DNA from: Planctomycetaceae bacterium
Lineage (GTDB): Bacteria; Planctomycetota; Planctomycetia; Planctomycetales; Planctomycetaceae
Assembly (NCBI GenBank): GCA_020426505.1
Contig: JAGQPX010000028.1
Location: forward strand, 1-44,565
Direction: 5' to 3'
DNA length: 44,565 nt
The position numbers and the translations under genes are program-made. This document shows positions 8,521 to 18,371 of the stretch, piece by piece. Within the stretch, counting starts at the first letter, position 1. Each line of letters opens with the position of its first letter. The notes under the pieces are model-generated. The model saw only the letters and a program-made list of their open reading frames with translations. It ran no database searches and had not been told where the DNA came from.

Positions 8521-10866
8521 GTGTACCGCTCCTTTGATCGCTTTGCCCGTCTCGTTGCCGAGGCTCCCTGGACCGTTTTCCTCTTCATCCTGCTGATCAC
8601 AGGGGTGTCCGTCGTCGGTTTTTACGATGCTGACCGCGTCCGCAGCTTTGTGCTCGGAATGAAAGAAGAGGAAGTCGAGCGCAAGTCGGACGAAGATTAT
8701 GTTGATGCTCCCAATGTCGAAAGTGTGAGTCTCAGTGACTCGGATGCGACGCTGGTGATCGAGTCACCGGGTGAAATGTTTTTCACGCAGGATGGCTCCG
8801 ACGCGCTGCGAAAGATCGCGGACAATCTCGACGACCTTCCGCAAGTCGACAGCGTGTTGTGGATGGATCGACTGCCGATTCTCAACATGTTCGGCTTCCC
8901 ACGTCCGTTGCTGCCGCGTGCTGAGTCGTCAGAAGCTCGCTTCGAGAGTGCTGCCGCGCTGGCGCACAAACATCCGCTCGTCGGCGGGCAGATGCTTTCC
9001 AAAGACGGCAAAACGCTGTTGATGCTGATCAAGTTTGAGTGGCTGTTCGTCGACGGAGACGAGGACGTCACAACCGAGCTGCGTCGCGTGGCAGAGGGGA
9101 CGACTGCGGAGTTTCCGGGCCTCGACTACAAGTTCTACGTCACCGGACGTGTGCCCTACATCCTCAAGGCGATACAGACCCAGACCGCCAACTCATCGAT
9201 GTTCCTCAAACTGGGTTACGGCATGATCGCGGTCATGGCGTTGGTGCTGTTCCGTGGACCGACAGCCGTGTTCATCGTGGCCTTGGCGCCTGCCCTGGGT
9301 GTGTTCTGGACTCAGGGTTTCGTGCGGTTCTTCGACCTGCAGCACAACCCATTCAATGAGATCGTGCTGCCCGTGCTGATCAGCCTCATCGGCTTGACCG
9401 ACGGCGTGCATTTGATGGTGCAGATCCGCAAGTTGCGTGCATCGGGTCTCAGTGGACGAGAAGCGGCGCAGCGTGGCATCAGCGAAGTCGGACTCGCGTG
9501 CTTTCTGACGTCACTCACGACAGCGATCGGCTTCGGCTCGCTCACCCTCGCAACGAGTGAAGTGGTTCAGGAGTTTGGCAAGTCATGTGTGATCGGCGTG
9601 GTCCTGACGTTCGTGTCCGTCATCTGCGTGATCCCGTTGGCCTGCACCACGGTCCTCGGACGTAGCGTGCACATCGGTCATGAGAAGGGCCTCATCGACC
9701 GCAACCTCGGCAAGATCTCCCGGGTGATCGACTTTGTCATGCCACACACGCGGGCGTTGAGTTGGACAGCCATCATCGCCACCGTCGTGTTGACCGCCAT
9801 CTCGATCTTCCTGCCACCGGACGACAAAGGTGCTTCGAACGTGCCGAAGAGCGCGGAGGCCGCCGTCGGCATGGACCACATGGACAAGGCCTTCGGCGGT
9901 CTCAACTTCTGCTCGGTTGACGTCCGATGGACCGACAAGATCGGAGCTGACTCAGCGGACGTCCTGCAGGTGGTGACGGAGGTGAGCGATCTGTTGGAAA
10001 CCGAGGAGATGATCGGACAACCACTGTCGATCAAGAATTTCGTCGAGTATTACCCGGGCGACGGCAAACCGGCTGAGCGGATGTCGATGCTGGAGTTACT
10101 CCCGCCTCCACTCAAGCGGGCCTTCTATCGTCCCGAACGTCGCTTCGCTAACGTCACCTTCCGGGTGCAGAACCTCGGGATTGCGGCCTACGATCCGGTC
10201 TTCAAGCGATTGGAAGCCGAACTCGAAGAGATTGATGCGGCCCATCCTGAGTTTACGCTGCACATGACGGGCGGCACCGTTGAACGCTGGCGGACGATCT
10301 TCGAAATCGTGCTCGACCTTGCCGCCAGTTTGGGCAGCGCAATGGTGATCATCTTCCTGGTGCTGACGATCGTTTACCGTTCGTTGACGATCGGACTGAT
10401 TTCGGCGTTGACGAACATCTTCCCGCTGGCCCTGACCGGTGCTGTGCTCGTCTTCACAGGACAGACGCTCGAAGTCGTGACGGTGTTGGCCTTCACCGTC
10501 TGCCTGGGGATCGCGGTCGACGACTCCATCCACTTCATCACCCGGTTCCAGGAAGAGCGACTCAAAGGCGGCAGCGACGCCGATGCGATCCGCCGCGCTT
10601 TCACAGCGGTGGGCACGGCGCTGGTCATGACGACCGCAGTGCTGATCACGGGCTTCTCTGTCGTGCTGTTCAGCGGTCTGCGTGACTATCAGCTGTTCGT
10701 TGCGATGGGCATCCTGACGATCGGCTCGGCCCTGTTTGGAGACATCGTCTTCCTGCCGGCGTTGATCGCATACTTCTACAAACCGGATGGCGAAAAAACG
10801 ATTCTGCAAATCGAAGAGGCGGACGATGCGACCACCGCCATCACCGAAGCCGTGACCGCCGAGTGA
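8521..10866 (+). CDS. RND-superfamily (MMPL-type) exporter
   Basis: The product has 781 residues from a GTG start; no strong ribosome-binding site is visible, so the start is moderately sure. The layout is the duplicated six-helix pattern of the predicted RND exporters: one membrane helix near residues 18-37, a periplasmic domain, a five-helix bundle at about 220-390, then a second copy with a helix near 410, a second large loop and a bundle at about 600-760. The bundles carry paired signatures: LIGLTDGVHLM in the first and GIAVDDSIHFITRF in the second, where the acidic residues should carry proton relay. Related proteins export lipids, hopanoids or drugs; the cargo here is unknown. It follows the redox fusion gene on the same strand and converges on yraN. 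Confidence 0.9.
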   Translation: MYRSFDRFARLVAEAPWTVFLFILLITGVSVVGFYDADRVRSFVLGMKEEEVERKSDEDYVDAPNVESVSLSDSDATLVIESPGEMFFTQDGSDALRKIADNLDDLPQVDSVLWMDRLPILNMFGFPRPLLPRAESSEARFESAAALAHKHPLVGGQMLSKDGKTLLMLIKFEWLFVDGDEDVTTELRRVAEGTTAEFPGLDYKFYVTGRVPYILKAIQTQTANSSMFLKLGYGMIAVMALVLFRGPTAVFIVALAPALGVFWTQGFVRFFDLQHNPFNEIVLPVLISLIGLTDGVHLMVQIRKLRASGLSGREAAQRGISEVGLACFLTSLTTAIGFGSLTLATSEVVQEFGKSCVIGVVLTFVSVICVIPLACTTVLGRSVHIGHEKGLIDRNLGKISRVIDFVMPHTRALSWTAIIATVVLTAISIFLPPDDKGASNVPKSAEAAVGMDHMDKAFGGLNFCSVDVRWTDKIGADSADVLQVVTEVSDLLETEEMIGQPLSIKNFVEYYPGDGKPAERMSMLELLPPPLKRAFYRPERRFANVTFRVQNLGIAAYDPVFKRLEAELEEIDAAHPEFTLHMTGGTVERWRTIFEIVLDLAASLGSAMVIIFLVLTIVYRSLTIGLISALTNIFPLALTGAVLVFTGQTLEVVTVLAFTVCLGIAVDDSIHFITRFQEERLKGGSDADAIRRAFTAVGTALVMTTAVLITGFSVVLFSGLRDYQLFVAMGILTIGSALFGDIVFLPALIAYFYKPDGEKTILQIEEADDATTAITEAVTAE

Positions 10867-10899
10867 TTCGGGTGATGAAGAACCCTCTGGTGAGTTTCC

Positions 10900-11280
10900 C
10901 TACCCGCCGACGGCCTCGAATGCATTCTGAAAGTGTTCGATCACCGGGTCACGATCCTCCCACGTGATGGCGATCACGTCAAACCGTGAGTGATGTTCGA
11001 GCAGCCGGCGTCGTTTGAGCCATGCGAGTGCGGCCCGCGTGAGCTGCTTGCGTTTGGTGAAGGTAATCGCCTCGGCGGGATGACCTGCGTTAGCCGACGA
11101 ACGTGTCTTCACTTCGACAAACACAATGACTTCGCCGTCCTGGGCGATCAGGTCGATCTCGCCAATGCGGCTGCGGGACTGCCGGGCGAGAATGCGGTAT
11201 CCCTTTCGCTTGAGGAACTTCGCAGCGACGCGTTCGCCGCGATCACCCAGAAGCCTGTTGAGGATGCCGCGTTTGGGCAT
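10900..11280 (-). CDS. yraN: YraN family (UPF0102) nuclease-fold protein
   Basis: The product has 126 residues from the ATG at 11280 (MPKRGILNRLLGDRGE), a typical YraN length. An in-frame GTG at 11331 would add 17 residues with no family counterpart. The restriction-endonuclease-like core is clear: GEIDLIAQDGEVIVFVEVKT, with the acidic and lysine residues of a PD-(D/E)xK-type site. The family has been linked to DNA metabolism but has no settled function. It is the last gene of the ffh-rpsP-trmD-rplS cluster, about 80 bases after rplS, a neighbourhood where yraN is often found. It converges on the RND exporter with only 33 bases between the stops. Confidence 0.92.
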   Translation of the reverse strand: MPKRGILNRLLGDRGERVAAKFLKRKGYRILARQSRSRIGEIDLIAQDGEVIVFVEVKTRSSANAGHPAEAITFTKRKQLTRAALAWLKRRRLLEHHSRFDVIAITWEDRDPVIEHFQNAFEAVGG

Positions 11281-11357
11281 GGTCGGACCATAAAAAGAGC
11301 CGCAACCAACGGGAGCGCTCCGGTCGATCACGGCTCATGGGATATCGACGGGTGAAC

Positions 11358-11732
11358 TCAGCCGTGGGTCTCGGCTTCGCCCGTTTTGGCACGTCGTTCA
11401 CGCAGTCGGGTTGCCTTCCCGACACGATCACGCAGATAGTACAACTTGGCCCGTCGAACGCGTCCATGCCGTTTGACTTTCACATCCGCCACCTTCGGTG
11501 AATGCACGGGAAATGTCCGCTCGACTCCCTCACCCGCGACGATCCGCCGGACGGTGAAGGACTCCCGCAGTCCGGCCCCCTTCATGGCGATGACCACGCC
11601 TGTGAAAATCTGGATGCGTTCCTTGTCGCCTTCCAGAATCCGTGTGTGCACGTCGACCGTGTCGCCGACGGTGAAGTTGAGTTCATTCTCGCGGCGGCTG
11701 GACTGCTCAGCGAGTTCGATGAGATTCGACAT
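11358..11732 (-). CDS. rplS: 50S ribosomal protein L19
   Basis: The product has 124 residues, of normal length. It opens with [16 protein letters not shown] and contains the family core [20 protein letters not shown], then [29 protein letters not shown] and the C-terminal [17 protein letters not shown]19 sits at the 30S-50S interface of the ribosome. It is part of the conserved ffh-rpsP-trmD-rplS order but lies 246 bases downstream of trmD, so it may also have its own promoter; I see no clear one. The C-terminal tail (KTGEAETHG) is short and charged. Confidence 0.98.
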   Translation of the reverse strand: MSNLIELAEQSSRRENELNFTVGDTVDVHTRILEGDKERIQIFTGVVIAMKGAGLRESFTVRRIVAGEGVERTFPVHSPKVADVKVKRHGRVRRAKLYYLRDRVGKATRLRERRAKTGEAETHG

Positions 11733-11978
11733 TGGTCTCTATTCCTGAAAATGGCAAGCACAGCAGTATAACGGCTGATCGCCGTGTGAAAAAGCATGGA
11801 CCAAAGATTTCTTAGCCAGACGAGGTGAAACCAGATGGAATAGAACGCAAATGACACTGATCGGGCTGATTTGAGCGGATCACTCCTCGGTATTGAGGCC
11901 AAAACTCGCTGTGGCAGCACCGTGATGTGTCCGGACCGATACGTTGAGTCCTGAGAGATCCAACTTCCTGAATCGGCG

Positions 11979-12680
11979 TCAATCCGCCCCATCCGTGTTC
12001 CATTCTGTCAAATCGCTTCTCCGCTCGGCAGTCCGCAGACGGCTCTGCTCCACTCGCCAGCGGGCAATTTCCGGGTGATTCCCACTCAACAGCACGTCAG
12101 GCACAGTCATCCCTCGAAACTCACGAGGCCGAGTGTACTGCGGGTACTCCAGCATGCCAGACTGCGAGAACGAATCGTATTTGTGGCTCGTTTCGTCACC
12201 AAGCACTCCCGGAATCAGCCGGATCACTGCGTCGATCAGCAGCATGGCGGGGACCTCACCCCCGTTGCAGATGAAGTCTCCGACCGAGATTTCGAGCGGG
12301 TTGAGCCCTTCCGCGATCCGCTCATCGAATCCCTCGTAACGACCGCACAGCAGTAGAAGCCGTTGTTCCTGCGAGATTTCCTCGACCAAGCGCTGGTCCA
12401 GTCGCTGCCCCTGAGGCGTGAGCATCACCAGTCGGCCGGGAGTATCACCCTGTTGCTGAACATGCTCAACACAGGCATAAACCGGTTCACACCGAATGAG
12501 CATCCCAGGCCCACCCCCATACGGCGTGTCATCGACCGACTTGTGCCTGTCCGTCGCCCACTCCCGGAAGTCCCAGCGATGGACATCGACCAGCCCCGCA
12601 TCAATCGCCTTCTTGAGCAACGACTGCTCCAAATAGCCGTCGAACAAGCCGGGGAAGAGGGTGAGCAAATCGAATCGCAT
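11979..12680 (-). CDS. trmD: tRNA (guanine-N1)-methyltransferase
   Basis: TrmD methylates G37 next to the anticodon of tRNAs using S-adenosylmethionine and prevents frameshifting. The product has 233 residues from the ATG at 12680 (MRFDLLTLFPGLFDGYL), the standard opening. The longer frame to 12713 would run into repeat DNA. Core motifs are YGGGPGMLIRCEPV, LLCGRYEGFDERI, the trefoil-knot sequence SVGDFICNGGE and the C-terminal LLSGNHPEIARWR. No SD sequence precedes the ATG (the bases just upstream read AATCCCCC); the leader is the low-complexity palindrome at 12712-12772. The gene usually found between rpsP and trmD, rimM, is absent here. Confidence 0.97.
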   Translation of the reverse strand: MRFDLLTLFPGLFDGYLEQSLLKKAIDAGLVDVHRWDFREWATDRHKSVDDTPYGGGPGMLIRCEPVYACVEHVQQQGDTPGRLVMLTPQGQRLDQRLVEEISQEQRLLLLCGRYEGFDERIAEGLNPLEISVGDFICNGGEVPAMLLIDAVIRLIPGVLGDETSHKYDSFSQSGMLEYPQYTRPREFRGMTVPDVLLSGNHPEIARWRVEQSRLRTAERRSDLTEWNTDGAD

Positions 12681-12711
12681 GGGGGATTGCAAAATGAGAA
12701 TTGCGAAATGC

Positions 12712-12772
12712 AAATTGCAAATTGGACCTGACGTTGATCATCTGATCGAACGTCAATGCCAATTTGCAATTT
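12712..12772. repeat. Long palindrome between rpsP and trmD
   Basis: AAATTGCAAATTGG (12712-12725) pairs perfectly with CCAATTTGCAATTT (12759-12772). Inside, TGACGTT (12729-12735) pairs with AACGTCA (12749-12755), and GATCA with TGATC further in. Weaker AT-rich copies of the same AATTGCAAAT wording flank both sides (about 12687-12711 and 12773-12792). The element fills nearly the whole spacer and reaches the trmD start. It could form a long hairpin in the minus-strand transcript. Confidence 0.85.
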
Positions 12773-12798
12773 CGAATTTGCGATTTGCAATCGCGAAG

Positions 12799-13188
12799 TT
12801 ATTCCGCTGATGCTTCCTCGGGAGTTGCCTCCTCGGCTGAAGCCTCGGCACCGTCGTCTGCGGGGGCTTCGGCTTCCGGTTCGGGCGCCTTACGTTCTTT
12901 CGGCTTCTGCATCGGTGGCAGGGACTTCGTTTCGCCCCAGCGGTTGTTTTTGAACTTGTCGATCAGCACGGCGACCTTCTCACTCGGCTGAGCACCGACG
13001 GACAGCCAGTGCTCGATGCGGTCGAGCTTGAGCGTCACCCGCTGCGACTTGTCACGTACCATGGGGTCGTACGTGCCGACCTCTTCAATCGCTTTGCCGT
13101 CGCGCGGCTTGCGCTGATCCATCACACAGATGCGGTAGTAAGGGCGGTGCCTCCGTCCGAGGCGCTTCATGCGGATACGTACTGCCAT
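12799..13188 (-). CDS. rpsP: 30S ribosomal protein S16 with acidic C-terminal extension
   Basis: The product has 129 residues. Residues 1-80 are standard S16 (MAVRIRMKRLGRRHRPYYRI, DGKAIEEVGTYDPM, IEHWLSVGAQPSEKV). S16 is an assembly protein of the 30S body. Residues about 95-129 form an extension rich in Ala, Glu and Pro (EPEAEAPADDGAEASAEEA) that should be disordered and acidic; minimal bacterial S16 proteins are about 80-90 residues. No purine-rich ribosome-binding site precedes the ATG; the leader is a CT/A-rich low-complexity tract. It lies about 100 bases downstream of ffh on the same strand. Confidence 0.97.
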   Translation of the reverse strand: MAVRIRMKRLGRRHRPYYRICVMDQRKPRDGKAIEEVGTYDPMVRDKSQRVTLKLDRIEHWLSVGAQPSEKVAVLIDKFKNNRWGETKSLPPMQKPKERKAPEPEAEAPADDGAEASAEEATPEEASAE

Positions 13189-13225
13189 GGAGAGTTAAGT
13201 GTCCAGAGTTGAGTGTTGAAAGTTC
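13189..13225 (-). repeat. Low-complexity leader tract before rpsP
   Basis: Read on the gene strand, this tract repeats degenerate copies of CAACTCTC / CACTTAACTC-like words right up to the ATG, where a Shine-Dalgarno site is expected. The trmD and gltA leaders also have repeat-like tracts there, though their wording differs. Confidence 0.5.
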
Positions 13226-13288
13226 CGATTCGAGCGACACATCACGGGGAGAGAGACGATGCCACTCTGCCGCAGACCACTTTGTCAC

Positions 13289-14782
13289 TCACTTCCGTCG
13301 TTTGTTCTTTTTGCGAGCTTTTTGTGCCCGCTTGCGTTCCTGTTTTCGTTTATCGCGGACGCTGTTTTTGTCAGTCGGACCGCGTTTGCTGCGCTGTTTT
13401 TCCTGACGCATCTGAGCAGCCGGGTTCATCATCTCCGGTGCTAACTCGTTGACGGCCTTCATCTTGTCCTTCATGGACAGACCGGCCATCTTCTGCATCA
13501 TCCCCGACATGCCCTTGAATTGCTTGAGCACATCGTTGATCTCCGCCGGATCGGTCCCGCTGCCAGCAGCGATCCGATTTCGGCGTGAACGATCGATTCT
13601 CTCAGGATTCTGCCGCTCGTCAAGGGTCATTGACTGAATCATGGCCTCCAGACGCCGGACTTCCTTGTCCGGGTCCATATCGTCCCCCATCTCGTCCATG
13701 GCTCCGGCGATCTGCCCCATGCCAGGGATCATCTTGATCAGGGACTTCATGGAGCCCATTTTCTTCATCTGCTGCATGGATTTGAGGAAGTCGTCCAGTG
13801 TGAACTTCCCCTCCATCATTTTCTGCTGTTGCCGCTCCATCTCCTCGGCATCGAGGGTCCGGGCAGCCGTCTCCATCAAGGTGGCGAGGTCGCCCTGCCC
13901 GAGAATGCGTTGGGCCATTCGCTCTGGATGGAAGCGTTCCAGGTTGTCGAGCCCCTCCCCCACGCCGATGTACTTGATGGGCACCCCGGTGACGCCTTTG
14001 ACCGACAGAGCTGCTCCGCCGCGGGTGTCGCCGTCGAGCTTGGTCAGGATCACGCCGTCGATCTCGAGTGCCTCGTTGAATGCCTTCGCCGAGTTGACGG
14101 CGTCCTGTCCGGTCATGGCGTCGCAAACGAGTAACACCTGATGAGGCATCAACTTATTGTCGATGGCCTCCAGCTCGCGCATCAGATCATCGTCGATGTG
14201 GAGCCGGCCCGCTGTGTCGAGAATCAGGATGTCCCTCCCCTGCTGATTGGCCGCCTTGCGACCGTTCTGACAGACCTGCAATGGCGAACTCTTGGCCGGG
14301 TCTTCGGAGTAGACCGGGACGTCGATCTGCTGGCCGATGACCTTCAACTGCTCGATGGCCGCCGGTCGCTGAAGGTCAGCGGCGACGAGCATGGGCTTGG
14401 CCCCTTCGTCGCGAAGCATACGGGCCAGCTTGCCGCACGTCGTCGTTTTGCCCGACCCCTGCAAGCCGCACATCATCAGCACCGAGACCTCGCCTCGCCG
14501 GAGCGTGATCTCATGGTCGACCGGCCCCATCAACTGGACAAGTTCGTTGTAGACGATACCGACGATCTGCTCTTCCGGTTTGAGGGACTTGAGGACGCGG
14601 TCGCCGACCGACTGCTCGGTGACGCGATCCATGAAGTCCTTGGCGATGTCATAGTTGACATCCGCCTCTAGAAGGGCCTGCCGAACCTTCTGCATCCCCT
14701 CACGGATATTCCCCTCCGTCAGCCGCCCGCCCCGTAGCCCCCCCAGTGCATCGCCCAGGGATTTCGTAATGCCTTCAAACAT
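13289..14782 (-). CDS. ffh: Signal recognition particle protein Ffh (SRP54)
   Basis: Ffh binds signal sequences and 4.5S RNA and delivers ribosomes to FtsY and the Sec translocon. The product has 497 residues, slightly longer than usual. The N domain (1-90) is followed by the GTPase domain with P-loop GLQGSGKTT at 106-114, DTAGR at 189-193 and TKLDGD at 247-252. The methionine-rich M domain spans about 300-450, with the RNA-binding region near [11 protein letters not shown]. The last ~45 residues are a very basic Lys/Arg tail ([16 protein letters not shown]) that could add RNA affinity. It heads the minus-strand cluster with rpsP, trmD, rplS and yraN and is divergent from leuC. Confidence 0.97.
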   Translation of the reverse strand: MFEGITKSLGDALGGLRGGRLTEGNIREGMQKVRQALLEADVNYDIAKDFMDRVTEQSVGDRVLKSLKPEEQIVGIVYNELVQLMGPVDHEITLRRGEVSVLMMCGLQGSGKTTTCGKLARMLRDEGAKPMLVAADLQRPAAIEQLKVIGQQIDVPVYSEDPAKSSPLQVCQNGRKAANQQGRDILILDTAGRLHIDDDLMRELEAIDNKLMPHQVLLVCDAMTGQDAVNSAKAFNEALEIDGVILTKLDGDTRGGAALSVKGVTGVPIKYIGVGEGLDNLERFHPERMAQRILGQGDLATLMETAARTLDAEEMERQQQKMMEGKFTLDDFLKSMQQMKKMGSMKSLIKMIPGMGQIAGAMDEMGDDMDPDKEVRRLEAMIQSMTLDERQNPERIDRSRRNRIAAGSGTDPAEINDVLKQFKGMSGMMQKMAGLSMKDKMKAVNELAPEMMNPAAQMRQEKQRSKRGPTDKNSVRDKRKQERKRAQKARKKNKRRK

Positions 14783-14942
14783 GGTGATTTCGCCGATGTG
14801 TCACATGAATAACGTCCAATGAGTGTACGGGGTGGAATCAAGCCCATCAACGCGAACCACCGGACTCTGCGATGCGTCTCCCCTCAATGAATGATACAAT
14901 TCGAAGAATACACTGCCTCGACACTCACATTTGAACACATTC

Positions 14943-16358
<1,416 letters not shown>

Positions 16359-16388
16359 CAGACATTCATTTCAACTCCAAATACAGTC

Positions 16389-16973
16389 ATGACACAGATC
16401 ACACAAATCACCGGCACTGGCATCCCTCTGCTCTTGGACGACATCGATACCGACCGCATTATCCCAGCTCGGTTCCTGCGTTGCGTTTCGTTTGACGGCA
16501 TCGGGGAACATGCGTTTGAGGATGATCGGCAGCAAGACAAGTCGCATCCGTTTAACCAGCCGCAGTATCACGAGGGCTCGATTCTGGTGACCGGTCGCAA
16601 CTTCGGGTGCGGGTCCAGTCGTGAGCATGCTCCGCAGTCGCTCATGAGGTGGGGGGTGAAAGCCATCATTGGCGAGTCATTCGCAGAGATCTTCTTCGGC
16701 AACTGCACATCACTGGGGGTGCCGTGTGTGACGGCTGAACGTCCCGCGCTTGAGGCGTTGGCGAGCTTGATCAAGTCGGATCCTCCACTGGAAATCAACG
16801 TCGACCTGCAGGCGAAGGAAGTGCGTTACGCAGATACGGTCGTGCCGGTCGACATCGCGGCCAGCGCTCATGAGGCACTGGTCAGCGGGCAGTGGGACTT
16901 TCTCAGCCAGTTGCTGGAGAACAAGGACGCGATTCGGAAGACGGCCAGTCAACTGTCTTACATGCAGTCCTGA
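16389..16973 (+). CDS. leuD: 3-isopropylmalate dehydratase small subunit
   Basis: This is the swivelling small subunit of isopropylmalate isomerase. The product has 194 residues, the usual LeuD size. Diagnostic motifs are [17 protein letters not shown] near the N-terminus and the substrate loop [17 protein letters not shown]. It lies 30 bases after leuC. The C-terminus ([17 protein letters not shown]) resembles the family's normal end. An SD-like sequence is not obvious before the ATG; translation may be coupled to leuC. Confidence 0.98.
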   Translation: MTQITQITGTGIPLLLDDIDTDRIIPARFLRCVSFDGIGEHAFEDDRQQDKSHPFNQPQYHEGSILVTGRNFGCGSSREHAPQSLMRWGVKAIIGESFAEIFFGNCTSLGVPCVTAERPALEALASLIKSDPPLEINVDLQAKEVRYADTVVPVDIAASAHEALVSGQWDFLSQLLENKDAIRKTASQLSYMQS

Positions 16974-17024
16974 GCAGCGTCCGAGTCAGTAGCGTTCGAC
17001 AACCTCGACCGATGGGAGTGATCG

Positions 17025-17531
17025 ATGGATTACTGTCGTGACTGTGGGGCGGAGGTCGAAGATGGAGTGCCGTTGTGTCCGCAGTGCGGTTCACCGATCG
17101 ACGCATTCGTTGATCCTGAGTCGGCCGACATCGATAATGAGTTGCTGCGTGAGGTTTGGGAGATCGCACGCACGGAGGGAGTGATCTCAGCTGTCAAACG
17201 TTACCGCGAGGAAACCGGCAGCGATCTTGCAACTGCCAAGCGAGTCGTCGACGGTTTGCTGGCCTCCGGTGGTGCGGGTGATCAGTTTCTCGCACAGCGG
17301 CAGCCGATGGAGCACCTCGAAGCGGAAGTGCTGGACATCGCTCAGCAGCAGGGGAAGATCGCAGCCATCAAGCATTATCGGGAAGCTCAAGTCTGCGGAC
17401 TCAAAGATGCCAAGGAAGCCGTCGAGGCTCTGCTGACGGAACATGGTGTCGAACCTCGTGCAGTGGCCGGTTGTGCGAGCGTGCTATTGTTCGCGATCCT
17501 CTGTGGCGGGAGCCTCTGCTGCGCCCTCTGA
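17025..17531 (+). CDS. Zinc-ribbon protein with duplicated L7/L12-C-terminal-like motif and C-terminal membrane segment
   Basis: The product has 168 residues; GGGAG lies seven bases before the ATG. A zinc ribbon occupies residues 4-21 (C4, C7, C18, C21). Two similar helical segments follow: GVISAVKRYREETGSDLATA at about 54-73 and a second copy with GKIAAIKHYREAQVCGLKDA. Both resemble the helix-turn of ribosomal protein L7/L12 C-terminal domains (AIKxxREitGLgLkEAKxxVe). The last ~20 residues (CASVLLFAILCGGSLC) form one hydrophobic segment, so the protein may be tail-anchored. Function is unknown; a role near ribosomes or in protein contacts is inference. It lies about 50 bases after leuD. The last 48 bases overlap the convergent gene at 17484. 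Confidence 0.85.
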   Translation: MDYCRDCGAEVEDGVPLCPQCGSPIDAFVDPESADIDNELLREVWEIARTEGVISAVKRYREETGSDLATAKRVVDGLLASGGAGDQFLAQRQPMEHLEAEVLDIAQQQGKIAAIKHYREAQVCGLKDAKEAVEALLTEHGVEPRAVAGCASVLLFAILCGGSLCCAL

Positions 17532-18293
17532 CGGTGCATCATCAGACGAGTCGGCTGCGAGTTTGTCGAGCAGTCCCATCACCGTGCCCCGATAAACTTG
17601 CTCTAACAGGGGGAATCGCTTGATGATCTGGAAGGTCTCGTACAGTTGTGATCCGTCCGGTTCTTCGAGTTCCGTCTCCATTGAGTTGCCGTTTGCGTCC
17701 ACAAGAATGGCGACGTACTTGGGCGGCTCCTCCGTGCCGATGCGTTTGACGTCGGAGATCTGAGCGGTCTTCGGATCGAACGGCAGCGCCTTCGCCTCTG
17801 GTGACGCCTTCGGCTCGGTCGCCCGTTCATCCGTGTCGAACCAGCCGGTGAGAGTTTGGTTCAGTTCGGCGACTGACTCTTCCGTGGCGACGTTTTGGAG
17901 GCGACGTCCGAGCGTTTCAAGGTCGGTTCGCTGTTCGTCAGCCGACTGCTCGTCTGCGTCACGCCTTGCATGCTCAAGACGCCGGCGGGCGAACTCTGCC
18001 AGATCAGGATCGTTTGCATCGGGAGGACGATCGATCGAAAGATCATCGGGGGATACGCCGCTGTCCTGCGCGAGGTCCGGCTCGGTGCTTTTGATGACGT
18101 CAAGCAGGTGCACCGGTTCGACCGTGAGATGTTCCAGGTCGACAAGCGTTGTGCTGACCTCGATGCTGTTGGCGTTGGGCTCGGTCCACGCGGGAATGGT
18201 CAGCCACACGCTGACGCAGAGCAGCGACAGATGGAGCACCCCTGAGGTGAGGTACCCCGTGGCAACCGGTCGTTCTCGAAACCTGAACTTCAA
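17484..18293 (-). CDS. Membrane-anchored hypothetical protein with charged linker
   Basis: The product has about 269 residues from the TTG at 18293, chosen because GAGG sits seven bases upstream; a TTG at 18308 would add five residues. No ATG is available. A basic N-terminus (KFRFRERPVATGY) precedes one membrane helix (LHLSLLCVSVWLTIPAW, about 20-36). The rest is external and acidic, with a coiled-coil-like stretch (ARRRLEHARRDADEQSADEQ) and a C-terminal region (RIGTEEPPKYVAILVDANGN, then YETFQIIKRFPLLEQVYRG) that looks folded. The N-in anchor plus long linker resembles TonB- or GspC-type proteins, but I assign no family. It follows the ROK kinase on the same strand. Confidence 0.7.
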   Translation of the reverse strand: MKFRFRERPVATGYLTSGVLHLSLLCVSVWLTIPAWTEPNANSIEVSTTLVDLEHLTVEPVHLLDVIKSTEPDLAQDSGVSPDDLSIDRPPDANDPDLAEFARRRLEHARRDADEQSADEQRTDLETLGRRLQNVATEESVAELNQTLTGWFDTDERATEPKASPEAKALPFDPKTAQISDVKRIGTEEPPKYVAILVDANGNSMETELEEPDGSQLYETFQIIKRFPLLEQVYRGTVMGLLDKLAADSSDDAPSEGAAEAPATEDREQ

Positions 18294-18371
18294 GACTCCG
18301 CCTCGCAAACAATGAACAAGGTCATTGTATGCACTGTCGAGCGAGCGTGGCAGGGGATGCCCCGAATTCGC

